This document shows, one piece after another, positions 33,927-46,520 of a stretch of 64,000 bases of DNA. The notes under the pieces were generated by a model. The model saw nothing but the letters and a program-made list of their open reading frames with translations. It did no database searches and was not told where the DNA came from. This DNA is from Psococerastis gibbosa (Eukaryota; Arthropoda; Insecta; Psocodea; Psocidae): assembly GCA_963971405.1 (NCBI GenBank), contig OZ020489.1:15836290-15900289 (forward strand). Reading direction: 5' to 3'. Within the stretch, counting starts at the first letter, position 1, and each line of letters opens with the position of its first letter. The translations under genes and the position numbers were made by a program.

Positions 33927-34634
33927 TTCAACTTAATATAAGAACAGTTCCATTAGTTTCCCTGGTAGCTAAAAAAGGAAAAATGCATTATACTAGATAC
34001 GTACAGTACATACATCATGTTAGATTGCTTTAAACACTTAACCTTAATTATTCAAACTGATAGTTAATGTTTTACAACTCCAAAGGTAGAACACCTAAGT
34101 CCGCCTCTTTCGCTAATGCGTACTTTAAAACAAGTGACCTATAACGTTATAAGGAACATTTTAGAATCCACTCATAGTCAGATACTGTAGACATTCGTTT
34201 GCTACATTTCTTTATATGTTCTGTAAAACACAGTATCCGTACACCAAAACGGGTAAACCTACCAGAACAGGTAGGATATTGAAGTGAAGCAGGTGCCCTT
34301 ACATTGGTGGAAATGACTCAATTAATTATTTCAATTCACCATAGCATTGTGAGAATTTTAATACGGTTGCCAACTATTAGCCAGTTCATTAAATAAGTGG
34401 GACATAAAACGTGCGCAGTATTGACCGTAAGCCGGATAGGCTATTATTTCCAATGAGTGGACCACCCCTGAAGTTTCATGATTATGCAACCATAAAGAAA
34501 GCTAAAACTGTAAAGAAAAACTCCTTAATCAAATGTAGCGTTCCTAAACTCACGTAGACTTCCCATATAGTAGTCTCAGATGAACTGAGTTTTTTAGATT
34601 AGCTTAGATATAACGTACCTAACAGCATGGCAAA
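33927..34634. other. No gene seen
   Basis: I recognised no exon or element in this gap. Confidence 0.35.
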
Positions 34635-34779
34635 GACGGGGTTTTCATTGACCTCGCATTGCAGAATGTACATGACGTCGACGTGGTAGCAGAAGCAGAC
34701 ATTAAAGACTTATTAATGATGTCTGCTACCACGTCAACGTATGTGCATTCTGCAATGCGAGGTCAATGGAAACCCCGCC
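34635..34779. mobile_element. MITE family B, palindromic short form
   Basis: This 145-bp palindrome has right end AACCCCGCC-type, stem CTCGCATTGCAGAATG and centre TGGTAGCAGAAGCAGACATT...TGTCTGCTACCA. An extra GCAGAA in the left arm makes a small bulge. The flanks read AAA on both sides. Confidence 0.75.
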
Positions 34780-35049
34780 AAAAAGGGTGGAAACTTTTAA
34801 AATAGAAAAATAAAAGCTGAAAGTTTCCCCCCTGTGTATACATACTTAGGTCGGAATGTGACTGTAAGCGATCATTTGAACTAATGACAGAAGAATGCTA
34901 TTACCAGACGATATCTAGGTCAGGGCTTTTCAGTATTTGCTAATTATCTACTGTATCATTGTTTTCATGAAAATATTCAGATATTCATTGTCATTCTGAA
35001 TTTTCATAAACATGCGTAGGATATCCTTTAATTTCAGCTTGAAATACTA

Positions 35050-35190
35050 CCGTAACACGAGGTATCATGCCTTATTACCGGGATTAAAAATGTAAACAAA
35101 CTATTTTTACAATGCAAAGTGCCATTCTAAAATGTTTTTGTTTACATTTTTAACCCCAGTAATAAGTCAACTTGATACCTCGTTCTACGG
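35050..35190. mobile_element. Short palindromic MITE, 141 bp
   Basis: The ends are CCGTAACACGAGGTATCA and the complement of CCGTAGAACGAGGTATCA. The arms continue through CTTATTAC and AAAAATGTAAACAAA. The central loop is about 35 nt. No other copy was seen. Confidence 0.65.
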
Positions 35191-36232
35191 CCATCTACAA
35201 TCTAATGAATTTCACCGGTCCATTAATTACTTTATACAAATAGCATGATCCTCTTAAAATTATGTAGAAATAGATGCAAGCATACATACGTTATTGAAAC
35301 AAACTATTTTCTAAAATCAAACATTCATTTAAAATTTAAATTAAATGTACTAAGGCTTCAGATTATTAGTCGACACATTAATACTAGGTAGTTTGAATGT
35401 AGAAACACGAGTAAATTTAAACAGAATTTTAGCAATATCATCATATAGAACGGACTAACACGGTCAACTAACACATATGACAGAAGCAAAAATTTGACAG
35501 GTGCCGCGACAGAGTTTACTGAAAGTGTTCAGACAATGTGCCCCGATAGTTCAAGATACTAATTACAAAGACACAAATTCTTATGAGCAAAAAAGAGCGG
35601 CTTTGCGGAAATATAAAGCGTCCCCGTCAGGTACGGGGAAGCAGTCCTCGCCGTCAAATGTTTGCTTCAGGTTCTGGTCAATAAGGAAAATGATAAAAGT
35701 CGACGAGAAAAAGCACTACAGACATGAGACAACACCGAACACGAAGAAGGTATGCGAGGCGATCAGAGCCCCAACACACACTGAATACCCGGCCAGTAGA
35801 GCAACCCTTTTGCCTTTCGAGGCCTCGCTTCCTGCGCATGTTTTCCCCGGCCCCATTCCAAAATATTTCTGTTCCATGCCACTTTTAATTTTCTTTTCAA
35901 CCCCGATAAAAGCATCATTTTTTGCACTATGCTCACCATTTTGATTGTTTTAATATCGGACTTGTCTACAAGTTTTGTATTTTCTCGGGTGGGTGGTACA
36001 AGCAATAAGACAAAGCAACGCTGCCTTTTTAATTTTATGGCACTGTCCAGTGCCCTATATAGGAACCAAGAAGCTGAGGTCTGAATGTGTACCTCACAGC
36101 TCGCACTTACGGCAAGTCCGACTGATAACTACCTGATTGATCGTCTTCCGGCGGATTCTACAATACGTCTAATAATGTACTCTATTCAGTTCATCATATC
36201 AAGGCTAAATTCCCTAATAAAGTTCACTCTAT
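35191..36232. other. No supported gene
   Basis: A 147-codon frame at 35501-35944 (plus) starts at a GTG, has low-complexity composition and no known motif, and is not accepted as a gene. No splice context was found. Confidence 0.35.
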
Positions 36233-36372
36233 GATGAAGCATTAGAATCCGGGATAATAGGCCGTGGTCGATCTGAAAGCGTATATCCAAACGTTTTGTC
36301 AACATATGCGGCCGACATCTCTTCCGTGACTATTATGATTGTATCTCGAATCCCGGATTTTAATGCTTCATC
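36233..36372. mobile_element. Short inverted-repeat MITE, 140 bp
   Basis: The ends are GATGAAGCATTAGAATCCGG and the complement of GATGAAGCATTAAAATCCGG. The pairing extends weakly through an AATAG..CCGTGG motif. It lies 230 bp left of the repeat X cluster. Confidence 0.6.
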
Positions 36373-36603
36373 ACGTAAATCTGGCGGTTAAATTATTTGT
36401 AATTATAAATTTCACTATAATTCGTCGGATCGATGAAGAGGTTTCAATTTTTAAATGTTTCAACAATTTTTGCGATATATAAGGATGCCACCGTTCGGTT
36501 TGAGGAATGTTTTTCTGCTTCTTCTTGAGTTGCAATCTATTGATTGGTTTGCAGGCTTGCAGCGAATGTATCTAGTATATTTCAAATCATTTTCTGTAAT
36601 TGA

Positions 36604-36855
36604 TTGCTTTCCTATTTATACGTAGTACTATAAGGAAAGCTTTGTGAAGGTCGAAATTTTTTATTTCGGGATTTCACTGGATTTACACGTTTTGGAACTA
36701 AAAACGTTTTTACGAAATGTCTGTCTATCGGCCTGTCTGCCTGGACGTCGATTCGTGGGCAAACTACCAGGTGAATTTTGATGAAATTCGGCATGTGGGT
36801 TCCCAAAAATCATACGTAAGGACCGTTTTTTATTTTTAGTTCGGGCTAACTCAAT
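36604..36855 (+). repeat. Repeat X, 3'-truncated copy
   Basis: It begins TTGCTTTCCTATTTATACG and follows the X consensus to the CTAACTCAA block. There it is cut and the next copy begins within a few bases. Confidence 0.75.
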
Positions 36856-36857
36856 TA

Positions 36858-37745
36858 TTGCTTTCCAATTTATACGTAGTATAAGGAAAGCTTTGTGATG
36901 GTCGAAATTTTCGATTCCGAGATTTCAACGGATTTACACGTTTTGAGGTTCCAGGAACCCAAAAAAGTGGTTTTTACAAAATGTCTGTCTGTCGCTCTGT
37001 CTGTCTGTCTGTCTGTATGTTCATCGATTTCCGGGCAAACTACTCGGCCGATTTTGAAGAAATTTTGCATGTAGGTTCACAAAAATCATACCTCGAGACA
37101 ATTTTTTTTATTTTGGGCTAACTCAATTTGGGGGGGTTTCTTTCTCAAAAAACTCCAAAAAAACGTCTAAAAAAATTATTTCTCAAAAACGGCTCCAACG
37201 ATTTCTTTTAAATTCACACAGCTTGTAGTCGTTATTAATTTTAACAAAATGCAGGGGGTCGCGTGCCCCTTGATAGTTTGCTTCTGGGGGTAAAAAAATA
37301 AAAATAACTCAATTTTCATGAAAAATTATTAAAAAATAATTATTAACAAATAATTTTTCTGCGAAACCTTACTATCGATTATTTCTACCATCAGGCACGT
37401 TTTAGGTGTTAAATTGAGTAACGAAACCGGACAGGTTGCTTTCCCAAAAAACCATTTGGTTTTGAGCAAAAATTTTGTTTTTTGAAAAAATGATAGAAAA
37501 TTCACGCTTAAATGCATTGCGTGCCCTGCTATTATTGCTGTGTGGTATTGTGTTGGTCTGGCCTATCTAGAATTGAATTTAACTCATCTCCAGTGACATC
37601 AGATGGACAACCCCCCCCCCCCTCCCCGTAATATCGGAAATTTATCCATATGAAAATTATTTACCATGAAATTATTCATTTTCTCTATCTGCTAATTTTG
37701 ATAAATTGGAAAGCATGTTTGAGTAAAATCGGACCGGTTCTTTAT
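36858..37745 (+). repeat. Repeat X, full-length copy
   Basis: It runs from TTGCTTTCCAATTTATACG to the ATCGGACCGGTTC end. It contains a GTCT microsatellite (about 36984-37017) and a C tract at 37609-37623. It is directly adjacent to partial copies on both sides. Confidence 0.8.
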
Positions 37746-37754
37746 CATTACCAG

Positions 37755-37935
37755 GGCTTTACCCTCCAAAAACTTAAAAAAAAAATTGCTAAAAACAATT
37801 ATTTCTCAAGAACGGCTCCACCTCCAACGATTTAAAAATTCACATATAGTATATTAGTCGTTATTAATGCATACTAAATCCAATAGGTCGCTTGCTCCTC
37901 GATAGTTCGGTTTTGTGAGCAAAAAAATAAAAAAA
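37755..37935 (+). repeat. Repeat X, internal fragment
   Basis: Blocks AATTATTTCTCAAGAACGG, AAATTCACATATA and TAGTCGTTATTAATG match the middle of X. With the two preceding copies it forms a three-unit head-to-tail cluster. Confidence 0.65.
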
Positions 37936-39022
37936 AGATCAATTCAGTGCTTTGGGATAAGGAAGCTAGAAAATTAAGACTAAACCAAAATTTAACCCTA
38001 GGACAATTATTTACGAAGAAACTAATCCTAACCCGTACCGTTTTTTTTTTATTTCCAGTGGAAATGAAATTGGAACAAGTAGCTGAATTATTTTATATAC
38101 TTTGGCTCTCTCCCTCATTAAAAGGAGTATAATATGGGAAGAAACTAAAAGACGACTTTTACGAAAACTCATGTAACAAAATGAGAGGAAGAAATCCCTC
38201 TAAGTCACGGCTGTAAAACACACCCTCCAACCACACATGACCTTCCCGAACCTTTCGGAACAAAAATCCATTTTAAACTTTTCCTGCCCCCATCTCAGGA
38301 CCCATCGCAATTCATGGTCTTGACACCAGTTTACAACTGATTTATAGCCCAAAGGGGTTTTCTTTTAACCCCCTCTCCTGCTATTCTTGCAGCCCCAACA
38401 CAATCGTCATCTATGTCATGGTTTTTTTTGTTGTGCGATTGAGATAAATATGAGAAAACTGCCAGCAAGCATAAAAGAAAATGGATTACTTTATCTTTCC
38501 CATCGATCTGTAAGCATGCCCATGAATCCCGGTATTGTTTTAGATACAAATCAGCCGAGCAAACTTGCAGAATTTTTTAAATTCAAATTCAATGCGACTT
38601 TATTTGAAAAAATATTTCAGAATTTGCTCTTTTCCATTCAATACTACAAGTAATTCCCTGGTATTTTTGACAAAATTAATTCATCGTACCACAGCCGCAA
38701 AGATAAAAAATACTTTCTGGATTTTTTAATAAGTTGACTACTTGCCAACTAATTTACGACTTTCGCAGTACAGGGGGCTGATCTTTAATTTACAACAAAT
38801 TTTAAACGAAGGTTTCTCCTTGTTTTTCAATATATATTTGAAAACTAATAGAAACATTTTATAACCGTTATGCTATCAACTGCTCATATCACTTTAAATG
38901 GGTTAAACAATTTCTCACTTTAAAAACAAAGATCAACCTCAAACTAGATGGAAGAAATCATAAAAGTGGATAGAACGTCAATAATTTACTACCACTTAAT
39001 TACCTTAAAGCTTAATAGTTTA
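37936..39022. other. No gene seen
   Basis: AT-rich sequence; no domain or element ends recognised. Confidence 0.35.
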
Positions 39023-39191
39023 GGCCCGGTACACGATCGCAACACGGCAGGCGCGCTAAGAATTTTGTCATTTGTCATTGGACCAAATTGGTGCAAAAAA
39101 AAGTCAATTTCTGGACGCAATTCGGAAGATTTCAAGGCATCTGGCGTGTCGCTGTTGTTTCGTGGGGAAACCCTAGCATCTGCGTGAGGTC

Positions 39192-39424
39192 GTGCGGAGG
39201 ACCTGCGATGCGATGGGAAGAAGAGCAGCATGCTCGGGAAGCTTGCAGTTACATGTAAAAGACCTACCACTTCTGAATCCCCTCAAGATCCCGGCTCTCC
39301 TGAGGGAGATAGGCCTCGAGAAAGTGATGTAGAAGTGATGTAGATACTTTGTTGTAGGGGGCACAATAGGCTTAAGTGCACACAGGTAACACCTGTACCA
39401 CAATTAAAAAAAAAAAAAAAAGAA
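39192..39424 (+). mobile_element. Poly(A)-tailed LINE 3' fragment
   Basis: A 12-bp TSD, CTGCGTGAGGTC, lies at 39180-39191 and 39425-39436. The insert ends in a run of about 18 A. It holds a short reading stretch with LLREIGLEK and a 3' block GGGGGCACAATAGGC that recurs at about 57988, suggesting a Jockey-like LINE 3' UTR. The coding part is too short to be sure. Confidence 0.75.
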
Positions 39425-39494
39425 CTGCGTGAGGTCAGCGACAGAAATCTGCTTAAGTAGACCCTGGTTTAGCACGAACCCATTTGCTCCCATG

Positions 39495-39739
39495 CTGAAA
39501 AAGCGCAACGAATACGATGGCTGGGACACGTCCTAAGAATGTCAGACGACCGCAAGCTGGCGCGACGTCCTCGAAAACGCTGAAAAGATGAGTTTAAAAA
39601 TTGACCTTCACGAGTTAGGAGTCCGCAGATGGTGGAGCGTTGTAAAAAACCGAGATTACTGGGGAGGAGTGATGTCGAGCAGGCCAATCAAGGCTCATCA
39701 AGGGCTGTAGAGCCAGATGAAGAAGAAGAAGAAGAAGAG
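39495..39739 (+). pseudogene. RTE-like LINE 3' end with (GAA)n tail
   Basis: A perfect 13-bp TSD, ATTTGCTCCCATG, lies at 39482-39494 and 39740-39752. The insert reads AQRIRWLGHVLRMSDDRKLA, then frame-broken coding sequence, and ends GTAGAGCCAGATGAAGAAG with GAA repeats. RIRWLGHVLRM is the conserved tail block of RTE-class polyproteins. It was 5'-truncated at insertion. Confidence 0.85.
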
Positions 39740-39804
39740 ATTTGCTCCCATGACAAATTTCTCAGCGAATCGCCGGCGTTCAAAACGTCCGTGTGTATCG
39801 GGCC

Positions 39805-41165
39805 TAATTCTATTGTACTATGTATTGATCACATGTATGATGTACAGCTTCTATGGACCGCATTTGGCGGCTATCATCCCCGCTACAAGCCACACAGCGG
39901 TTGATGCAAGTCCGCGCGGAAGTGGTGAGTTATCGAACTCAATTACACGGAAAGCCTTCCTGACGTAACGAAGGAGGTTAGGGGAGGGGGGGGGGGGTGA
40001 ATGTCTCCTTTACAATATCCTTGCCCCCTTTAAAGCCCCCAAAATGAAGAGAAGAAGGTGGGCAAGATTAGCATATTATGGCAGAGGCCAGACACTGTCT
40101 GCATAATTCATAGCCACAACCCAGGGGATACCGCAGACAGCCTACACTCAATTATTCTATGGCATAAGTTACTGGCTCTATTTTTATACAGATATGGAGT
40201 TGAAGCTCTGATTTGTATGGAGAGTAGGTTCGTATGACTTCACAGAATAAAATCAAGTATTCCAATCGCTTTTATCGTCATCCAGTATTGTTGCAGAAGG
40301 GGTAAAACTAGTCATTACTCCTTAAAGGCCGGTTTGAACACTTTGGTTGTTCGTAAGGACAAAAAAAAAGTAAAAAAATAAGGACGACGTTGCAAGGCAA
40401 GTGGCAACAGCCATAATGAGCACTTGTGGAAAATACGGACACGCTGAGCTATGACAAGGTTATAAATCATGTAGTGCTTTCTTAATGAGAACCGATCCAA
40501 ATTTTTAATAAATGGCGCGGCTTCAGAGCCAATTCAACGAAAATAAGTAATTTATCGCTCAACAGCCCCAATATTGGCAAAGTCGTCCTATGAACTTCCT
40601 TACATAAACTTAAATTGACTTGATTTAAGTTCCTGATAATCTAAAAATTAATTCGGTTTCTTTCCGGGGTGTGTCAGTGTCTGCCTTTCAAATATGACAA
40701 TTTAAAATCAAAAAATTAAGGTTTCAATTGATATTAGTCCACTTCGAAGAGATAATTTTAATCGTAACCCAATTCAAAATACATGGCATCAATCGATTAA
40801 CTTGTATAATCAAGTAGGCTAGCCAAACCTTTTCTTATCAATTAAATCACAATCAATTCCAAATCAATGCCTGATTATTTTATTGCATCATATGCAGTAT
40901 CTATTATGTTCAGTAGGGGTATTCACTATGTGTTTCAGCATGCTAAATGTTTAAAATTTAAAATCGAAAAGATACCTTTATCGATATTCTGCTAACCTTT
41001 AAAATCGACCAATTATTTCACATAAAATGTAATTAAATAATAATATAAATATATCAAATATAGGAAAATAATAATAAATAATTAAAAATTAACAGTTCAC
41101 ACTCTAAAAAATAAATTATCCTTTCCAATCTATACATCCCAAGCCCTATCTTCTTAATTTTCTGT
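39805..41165. other. No gene seen
   Basis: A G run lies at about 39986-39997. AT-rich sequence follows without recognisable features. Confidence 0.35.
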
Positions 41166-41400
41166 GTAGGCGGTGAGGCTTTGGAACTCCCTACCGGATC
41201 CAATCAGAAATGAAAAAAGTTTAAAGAAGTTTAAGGGGGCTTGTCATGATTATTATATGAGTATGTATGGTGTGTAAATGGTCGCTTTTAGTTTCAATTA
41301 CATTTTTGTGTAATACTAGTATTTAAGTTAACATTATGGGTTAATTGTAAGAGTGGGGTGAAAGGCACAAAATTCGCCCATATGGAAAATAAAGACAATT
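41166..41400 (+). pseudogene. LINE (CR1/L2/Rex-like) 3' end
   Basis: The plus strand reads VRLWNSLPDPIRNEKSLKKF KGACHDYY to a stop near 41278. WNSLP..IR...SLK.FK is the usual extreme C-terminus of CR1/L2/Rex-type LINE reverse transcriptases. About 120 bp of 3' UTR follow, ending in a TTTCTTTCTTTCTTTT tail. Only about 35 codons remain. Confidence 0.7.
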
Positions 41401-41404
41401 TTCT

Positions 41405-43388
41405 TTCTTTCTTTTCTTCCTAAATATCGGCTAATAAACAAATTAAGAAACATAAAAATAAGCATAAACAAGAAAAATAACGCCCAGGCTCAGACATCAC
41501 AAACAAAAAGCTGGCAACAATTAGTATAAATATCGAACAACTTCAGATAGTACAAAATCAAATTAACGGATGTTTCCAAGCCAGAAAGAAGTACATAAAG
41601 AATTAGAAATGAAAACGGCATATCTCCCTAGACTTACGCGCACTGGCGCCTCATCGAGGACAAACAGAGATCCAAGAAACAACAAGAAGAAAAGAGTCGG
41701 AGCTATTTCCTTCTGGCAGCTACAAGAAGTGCAACAAACAGACCAACATCGTGTCGGGGTAGCCGCCATGACAGAGGAGCCCAGTTTCCTCTTGGCCGCA
41801 ATCCAATCCAGCCCCGGAATTTATGAGAAACACCCAGAATTAGTTTACAATTGTGCCACGATAAATCCGCGCTAAGTAAAACAGAGCGCACACAAAACTT
41901 TTCTGAAAGGAAACCAACTAACAGCGAGCTACGCCCCCCCCCCTCCCCTGACTCTCAGTCGTCTCAAGGGCGAAAGAGGGCAAAATTTTATGATGCACGC
42001 AATGAGAACGTAATCAAACGGCGGCGACAACAGCGTGTTCAACCTGCCCAATGTTCCCAAAAATTAAGGATATATTTTTATCAATAAATTAATGGGGAGC
42101 AGCACGGAATGGTGAATGGAAATTTTAGATAGGACAAATTCTGGTGGTTATATTGTAGCTGCTGTGGTAGATGAGTACGATCCTCGTGTATACGAATACG
42201 ACACCTAGAGAAACCTCGACAACTAGAATAGAAGGACTGACTGACTGACTATCTTCCCTTTTCAGACATCTCCAAATGCAATTCAGGCAAATCAAGAATC
42301 CTTGCTGATTTCCACTAAAAAGCTAACAAGGCTCTTAACCTTCAACCATCTCCCTGATATCATTAATAATTAATTACAAAAGCAAAACTGCCTTATTATT
42401 TGTACACTTGAATAAATAGACGATTTCATTCCAGCTTTTCCTTTAATTGCTTCTTCTTCCTCTTTCTGTGTCCATCCATGAATGCGGTACGTATGGGCTA
42501 TGAGTGGAGGGGGCACCACCGAATTCGAAAGAGACCTATCATTGTTATTGTATTTGAATTGTCGGACGTCCTTGCGTAGGGGTTCCTCACCGGGTAAATC
42601 GTCACTAAATCTGAGCCGGATTATGCCATTTACTTTAAGAGACAAACCTTTAAAGGGCATCTTGTTTCTAATGTCAAAAGCGTAACAATTGTAAAGAAAG
42701 TAGCCATAGGTCCAAATTAATTTAGTTCAAGACTTGACCTAACTGCTAAGAGCAAATTATAGAGCTGGAAAGCGAAATGCTATTTATTATCTCTCAATAT
42801 GCACAACATATTTCGCAAAAAGCCACGACGAGTTTTGCGTAATATCAAAATGAGTTTCTATTAAAACGCAAGATCTTGGAATAACTATCATCAATAATAA
42901 TAAAATTCATTCAAATTTTATTTACAAATCCAAACCCTTTATGACCCCATTTAAAAGCATTTACCGTAAAAAAGGTGACCTCATATTTTGCGTGTCCACT
43001 GTATATATCCGAAAAAAAAAACTGTCCAAGATAAGCAGAAAACAAAGGAAAGACCTCGACAATTTTATTATTTCAAATTGACTTGCAGATTTTGTTATTT
43101 CTTATTATTCGATCTCACTGCGATTTGCATCTAGATATGCGATGGGAAAAGAAAATGTAAAAACTGCCAGGTTATGCTTATCGTCAGAAAAGCTCTGAAC
43201 ACCCAGAAACATTAAAAAAAGCTGGGCTACAGAATAAGCATGTACATAAAGCAGGTGGAAGAGGGGTCGTGTGGGAACTTGGCACATACGTTGATTCTCA
43301 ATTCTCTCCAATTACAGCGGCCAGAGGCCAAGGGGTGCCAGGACAAAACTAAACAAAGAGGCTAAAAACCATATCACATCATATGCTA
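41405..43388. other. No supported gene
   Basis: The 101-codon frame at 41570-41875 (plus) and the 96-codon frame at 42370-42660 (minus) show no motif and no paired splice signals. A C run lies at about 41934-41944. Confidence 0.35.
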
Positions 43389-43396
43389 CCTGACTT

Positions 43397-43536
43397 CAAG
43401 GACGGATACAGGGGGGGGGGGGTAGCTGCAATTGTAAATTAATTTATTACGCTCTGATTTAATCGATCCTGCATATGTTTTTCCTATTTTGACCAACAAC
43501 TACCCCCCCCCCCAAAATGGGCTGGATCCGTCCCTG
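43397..43536. mobile_element. hAT-type MITE, 140 bp
   Basis: A perfect 8-bp TSD, CCTGACTT, lies at 43389-43396 and 43537-43544. The ends CAAGGACGGATACAG and CTGGATCCGTCCCTG form the inverted repeat, each followed inward by an 11-12 bp G or C run. The 8-bp duplication and CA(A/G)GG ends place it in the hAT group. It has no ORF. Confidence 0.88.
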
Positions 43537-44274
43537 CCTGACTTGTCACCGCAGATACAGTAAGTAACATACCAACAAGAATAAATGAATCAGGCTGTCT
43601 AATTATCTGACTGTTATCCCATCGATATGCACAATATGTATCATATCGATAAATATAAATATGTTTTCACGTTATTTATTGTATATTATGGTTTATAGTA
43701 AAGCAGCAAGAGCAAGCGCACATCAGTACCAGAAGGACCTATGAGAACTTGGCAGCAGCACATGAAAACCTGACATTAAGTACAATAACGTTATACTTGA
43801 AGACCCGTAAAATCTGTATGCTTGGATCTGAGTTTATAATCACTATACACGGGGTTTTAGGCGTATTTCGCTTTCAGCAAAAATAGTCCATACATTGTGA
43901 TGCCGAAAATGCATCGCTGTCGAGCTAAGGAAGATTAAGGGTAAAATATGGGAAAAGTGATGTGCAGAGTCACAGGAAAATACGCCCAGGAACTATTTAG
44001 CCTATTGCAGATCTAAGCATTGAATATGAACAAGAATTAAGTTGCATAAGAGGACATATCAGTAAGTTTCCAAGAACATTTCGTGTTAAAGGCCAATTGT
44101 GCTCCGAAACTCAAAATTGGTTCGGATTGACGAAATTTACTTAATAACTTATCTGTTTTTTCTGTTTTTTGTGTAAGTTTTTTTCATGCCTCTTCAGAAA
44201 ACAGACCCTCCTTCTTTCCAAAACATGGCATGGCTCCGTGATCAATTAAACTTGCAATGTTCTCATTTCTAAAA

Positions 44275-44740
44275 GAAGATAATCAGTATACAGATACAGT
44301 ATGTGATGAAAGATTCCAACCCCCCCCCCCCAATAAAATTTGTAATTCATGACCATCCATTTTTGGGGGACAGACAAAAGTTGACGTTTGCTCCCCATGG
44401 AAGGCCATTTCCATCACTTCCAAGCCCTAACGGACGGACGGAGAGTGCGAAAAAAAACTAAAAAAACACTGGCTACACTGTACAGGCAGGCCCGGCGTCG
44501 AATCACCGAAATGTCAAGAGCATGCGTTGGAATAAAGTAAAATAAGCAAGCACTTCTCATTTCTACCTAAGTATATCTAAGGATAATCAGAAAACAGACA
44601 CACGTTATGTTAAGAAAGATTCCCCCCTCCCCCAATAAATTTTGTAATTCATAGCCATGCCTTTTGGGGGCACAGACAAAAGTTAACATTGGAGGCGCGG
44701 CGTTTGTACCCCATGGAAGGCACTTCATCAGATCCGGCTC
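44275..44740. repeat. Two-copy tandem duplication, period about 303 bp
   Basis: Segment 44275-44420 recurs at 44578-44740. Both have GATAATCAG, GAAAGATTCC followed by a C run and CAATAAA, AATTCAT, GGGG.CAGACAAAAGTT and CCCCATGGAAGGC. The copies differ by many substitutions. No ORF is shared. Confidence 0.6.
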
Positions 44741-45641
44741 CACGATACCAGAAATCAATGGCAAGCCTGCACGCGATTTCAATTGAATTATCAACGCCGA
44801 CTGTTGGCACAACTGATGCATGGTTTGCCAAAAACGATCGAGCTGGCAACCCTGATGCACGGCCCGACCTGAAAAGGAGTTAATAGCGAGGAGAAGAAAG
44901 AGGAGAAGACAATCTTTACTGGAGAACATATTCTTTCTTCCAGTAAATTTACCTTATTCCTGTAAGGCAATTCTTTAAAGTATTTTTAAATGCAAATTAA
45001 GTCACGTAAATCTAACACTCCGCCGCTACTTGAAATTTCTTTGACTTTGACTTGACTGTATACAACCAGATAAAGTAGTAGTAAAACTATGCGGCATGCC
45101 TTATGCTAACTTTCCCGTACATATATTATTAACACACAGTAAGAGATTGTTTTCCAAGTAGCTGGCTGAGCTTCTGAATAATGTCTAATGGTTTCAGAGG
45201 TGAAGATGCGAAAATCCCTAATTAGTACCTCCTCGTGGTGAAGACGGAAGACTGAACAGATAGGGGACCGAGTTTGAGCCGGGATAAGCGAAAACACAGT
45301 CTTTTCTGTGCAGGGCACACTTTTGTCCTGGGGTTGGGAAACTAACCCTGAAGGTCTCAATCAAGAGTCAACGGCATTAGGATGCAGAAGGTCAAGGGAA
45401 AACACTGCATTACAATTCCCTGGTATAATCGTCATGACATTTATTGCTATGATTATCGCCAATCTTCGGTATTTAAAGAAGAAGAGATGGAAAAAATTAG
45501 TTAACCGACGGTATATTTTTTCCCTCTTGGAACATAAAATATGTTCAAAACCTTAGGAAGGAGTGTAACACGCAAAAGTCCACACTCCTCGCCCCGATAA
45601 TAACATAATATGCCATACGATATATACAGGGTTTTAATTAA
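44741..45641. other. No gene seen
   Basis: The short frames at 45106-45360 (minus) and 45308-45556 (plus) have no recognisable domains. Confidence 0.35.
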
Positions 45642-46477
45642 TTGCTTTCCAATTTATACGTAGTATAAGGAAAGTTTTGTGATGGTCGAAATTTTCGATT
45701 CCGAGATTTCAACGGATTTACACGTTTTGAGGTCCCAGGAACCAAAAAACGTGGTTTTTACGAAATGTCTGTCTGTGTGTTCATCGATTTCCGGGCAAAC
45801 TACTCGGTCGATTTTGATGAAATTCGGCATGTAGGTTCACAAAAATCATACCTCGGGACCATTTTTTTTATTTGGGGGTATACTCAGTTTGGAGGGGTTT
45901 TATTTTCAAAAAACTCCAAAAAACGTCTATAAAAAAAAATATCTCAAAAACGGCTCAACGATTTCTTTTAAATTCATATATATTGTAGTAGTTATTAGTG
46001 TTGATAAAATGCAGGGGGTCACTTGCTCCTTGATAGTTTGCTTCTGGGGGCAAAAAAATAAAAATAACTAAATTTTAATGAAAAATGACTATAAAATAAT
46101 TTTCTTTCGAAAATTTCTATCGATGATTTCTACCTTCAGGCATGTTGTAGGTGTTAAATGGGTAACGAAACCGGACAGGTTGCTTTCCCAAAAAACTATA
46201 TGGTTTTGTGCAAAAAAAATGTTCTTTGAAAAAATGATGGAAAATTCACGCTCAAAATCATTGCGTGCCCTGTCATTATTAGGGTGTGGTAATGTGTTGG
46301 TCTGATCTATCTATAATTTAACCTCACCTCCAGTGACGCCAGGTGGACAACCCCCCCCCCTCCCGATATCCGAAATTTAAACATAGGAAAATTATTTACC
46401 ATGAAATTACTCATTTTCTCCATCTACCAATTGATAAATTGGAAAGCATGTTCGAGTAAACTCGGACCGGGTCTTTT
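45642..46477 (+). repeat. Repeat X, full-length copy
   Basis: It starts TTGCTTTCCAATTTATACG and ends near CGGACCGGGTCTTTT. A C tract sits near 46350 at the same relative position as in the other copies. Confidence 0.8.
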
Positions 46478-46520
46478 GTTCGTCTTGATCTTACGCAGCT
46501 TAAGGTAAACCCCTACTTAG

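Larger units (their letters stand above)
39023..39804. mobile_element. MITE family A, split by two retroposon insertions
   Basis: The left end is GGCCCGGTACACGATCG and the right end ACGTCCGTGTGTATCGGGCC. Without the two insertions (39192-39424 and 39495-39739, each with its own TSD) and the duplicated targets, the element would be about 280 bp, like the copy at 9036-9321. Confidence 0.8.

Noticed and set aside
35501-35944. 147-codon plus-strand frame
   Set aside because: It starts at GTG with no eukaryotic start context, shows no motif and no paired splice sites.
36984-37020. Short direct repeats considered as a CRISPR-like array
   Set aside because: They are a simple GTCT microsatellite inside repeat X. 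No spaced repeats of 20-40 bp with unique spacers exist anywhere in the window.
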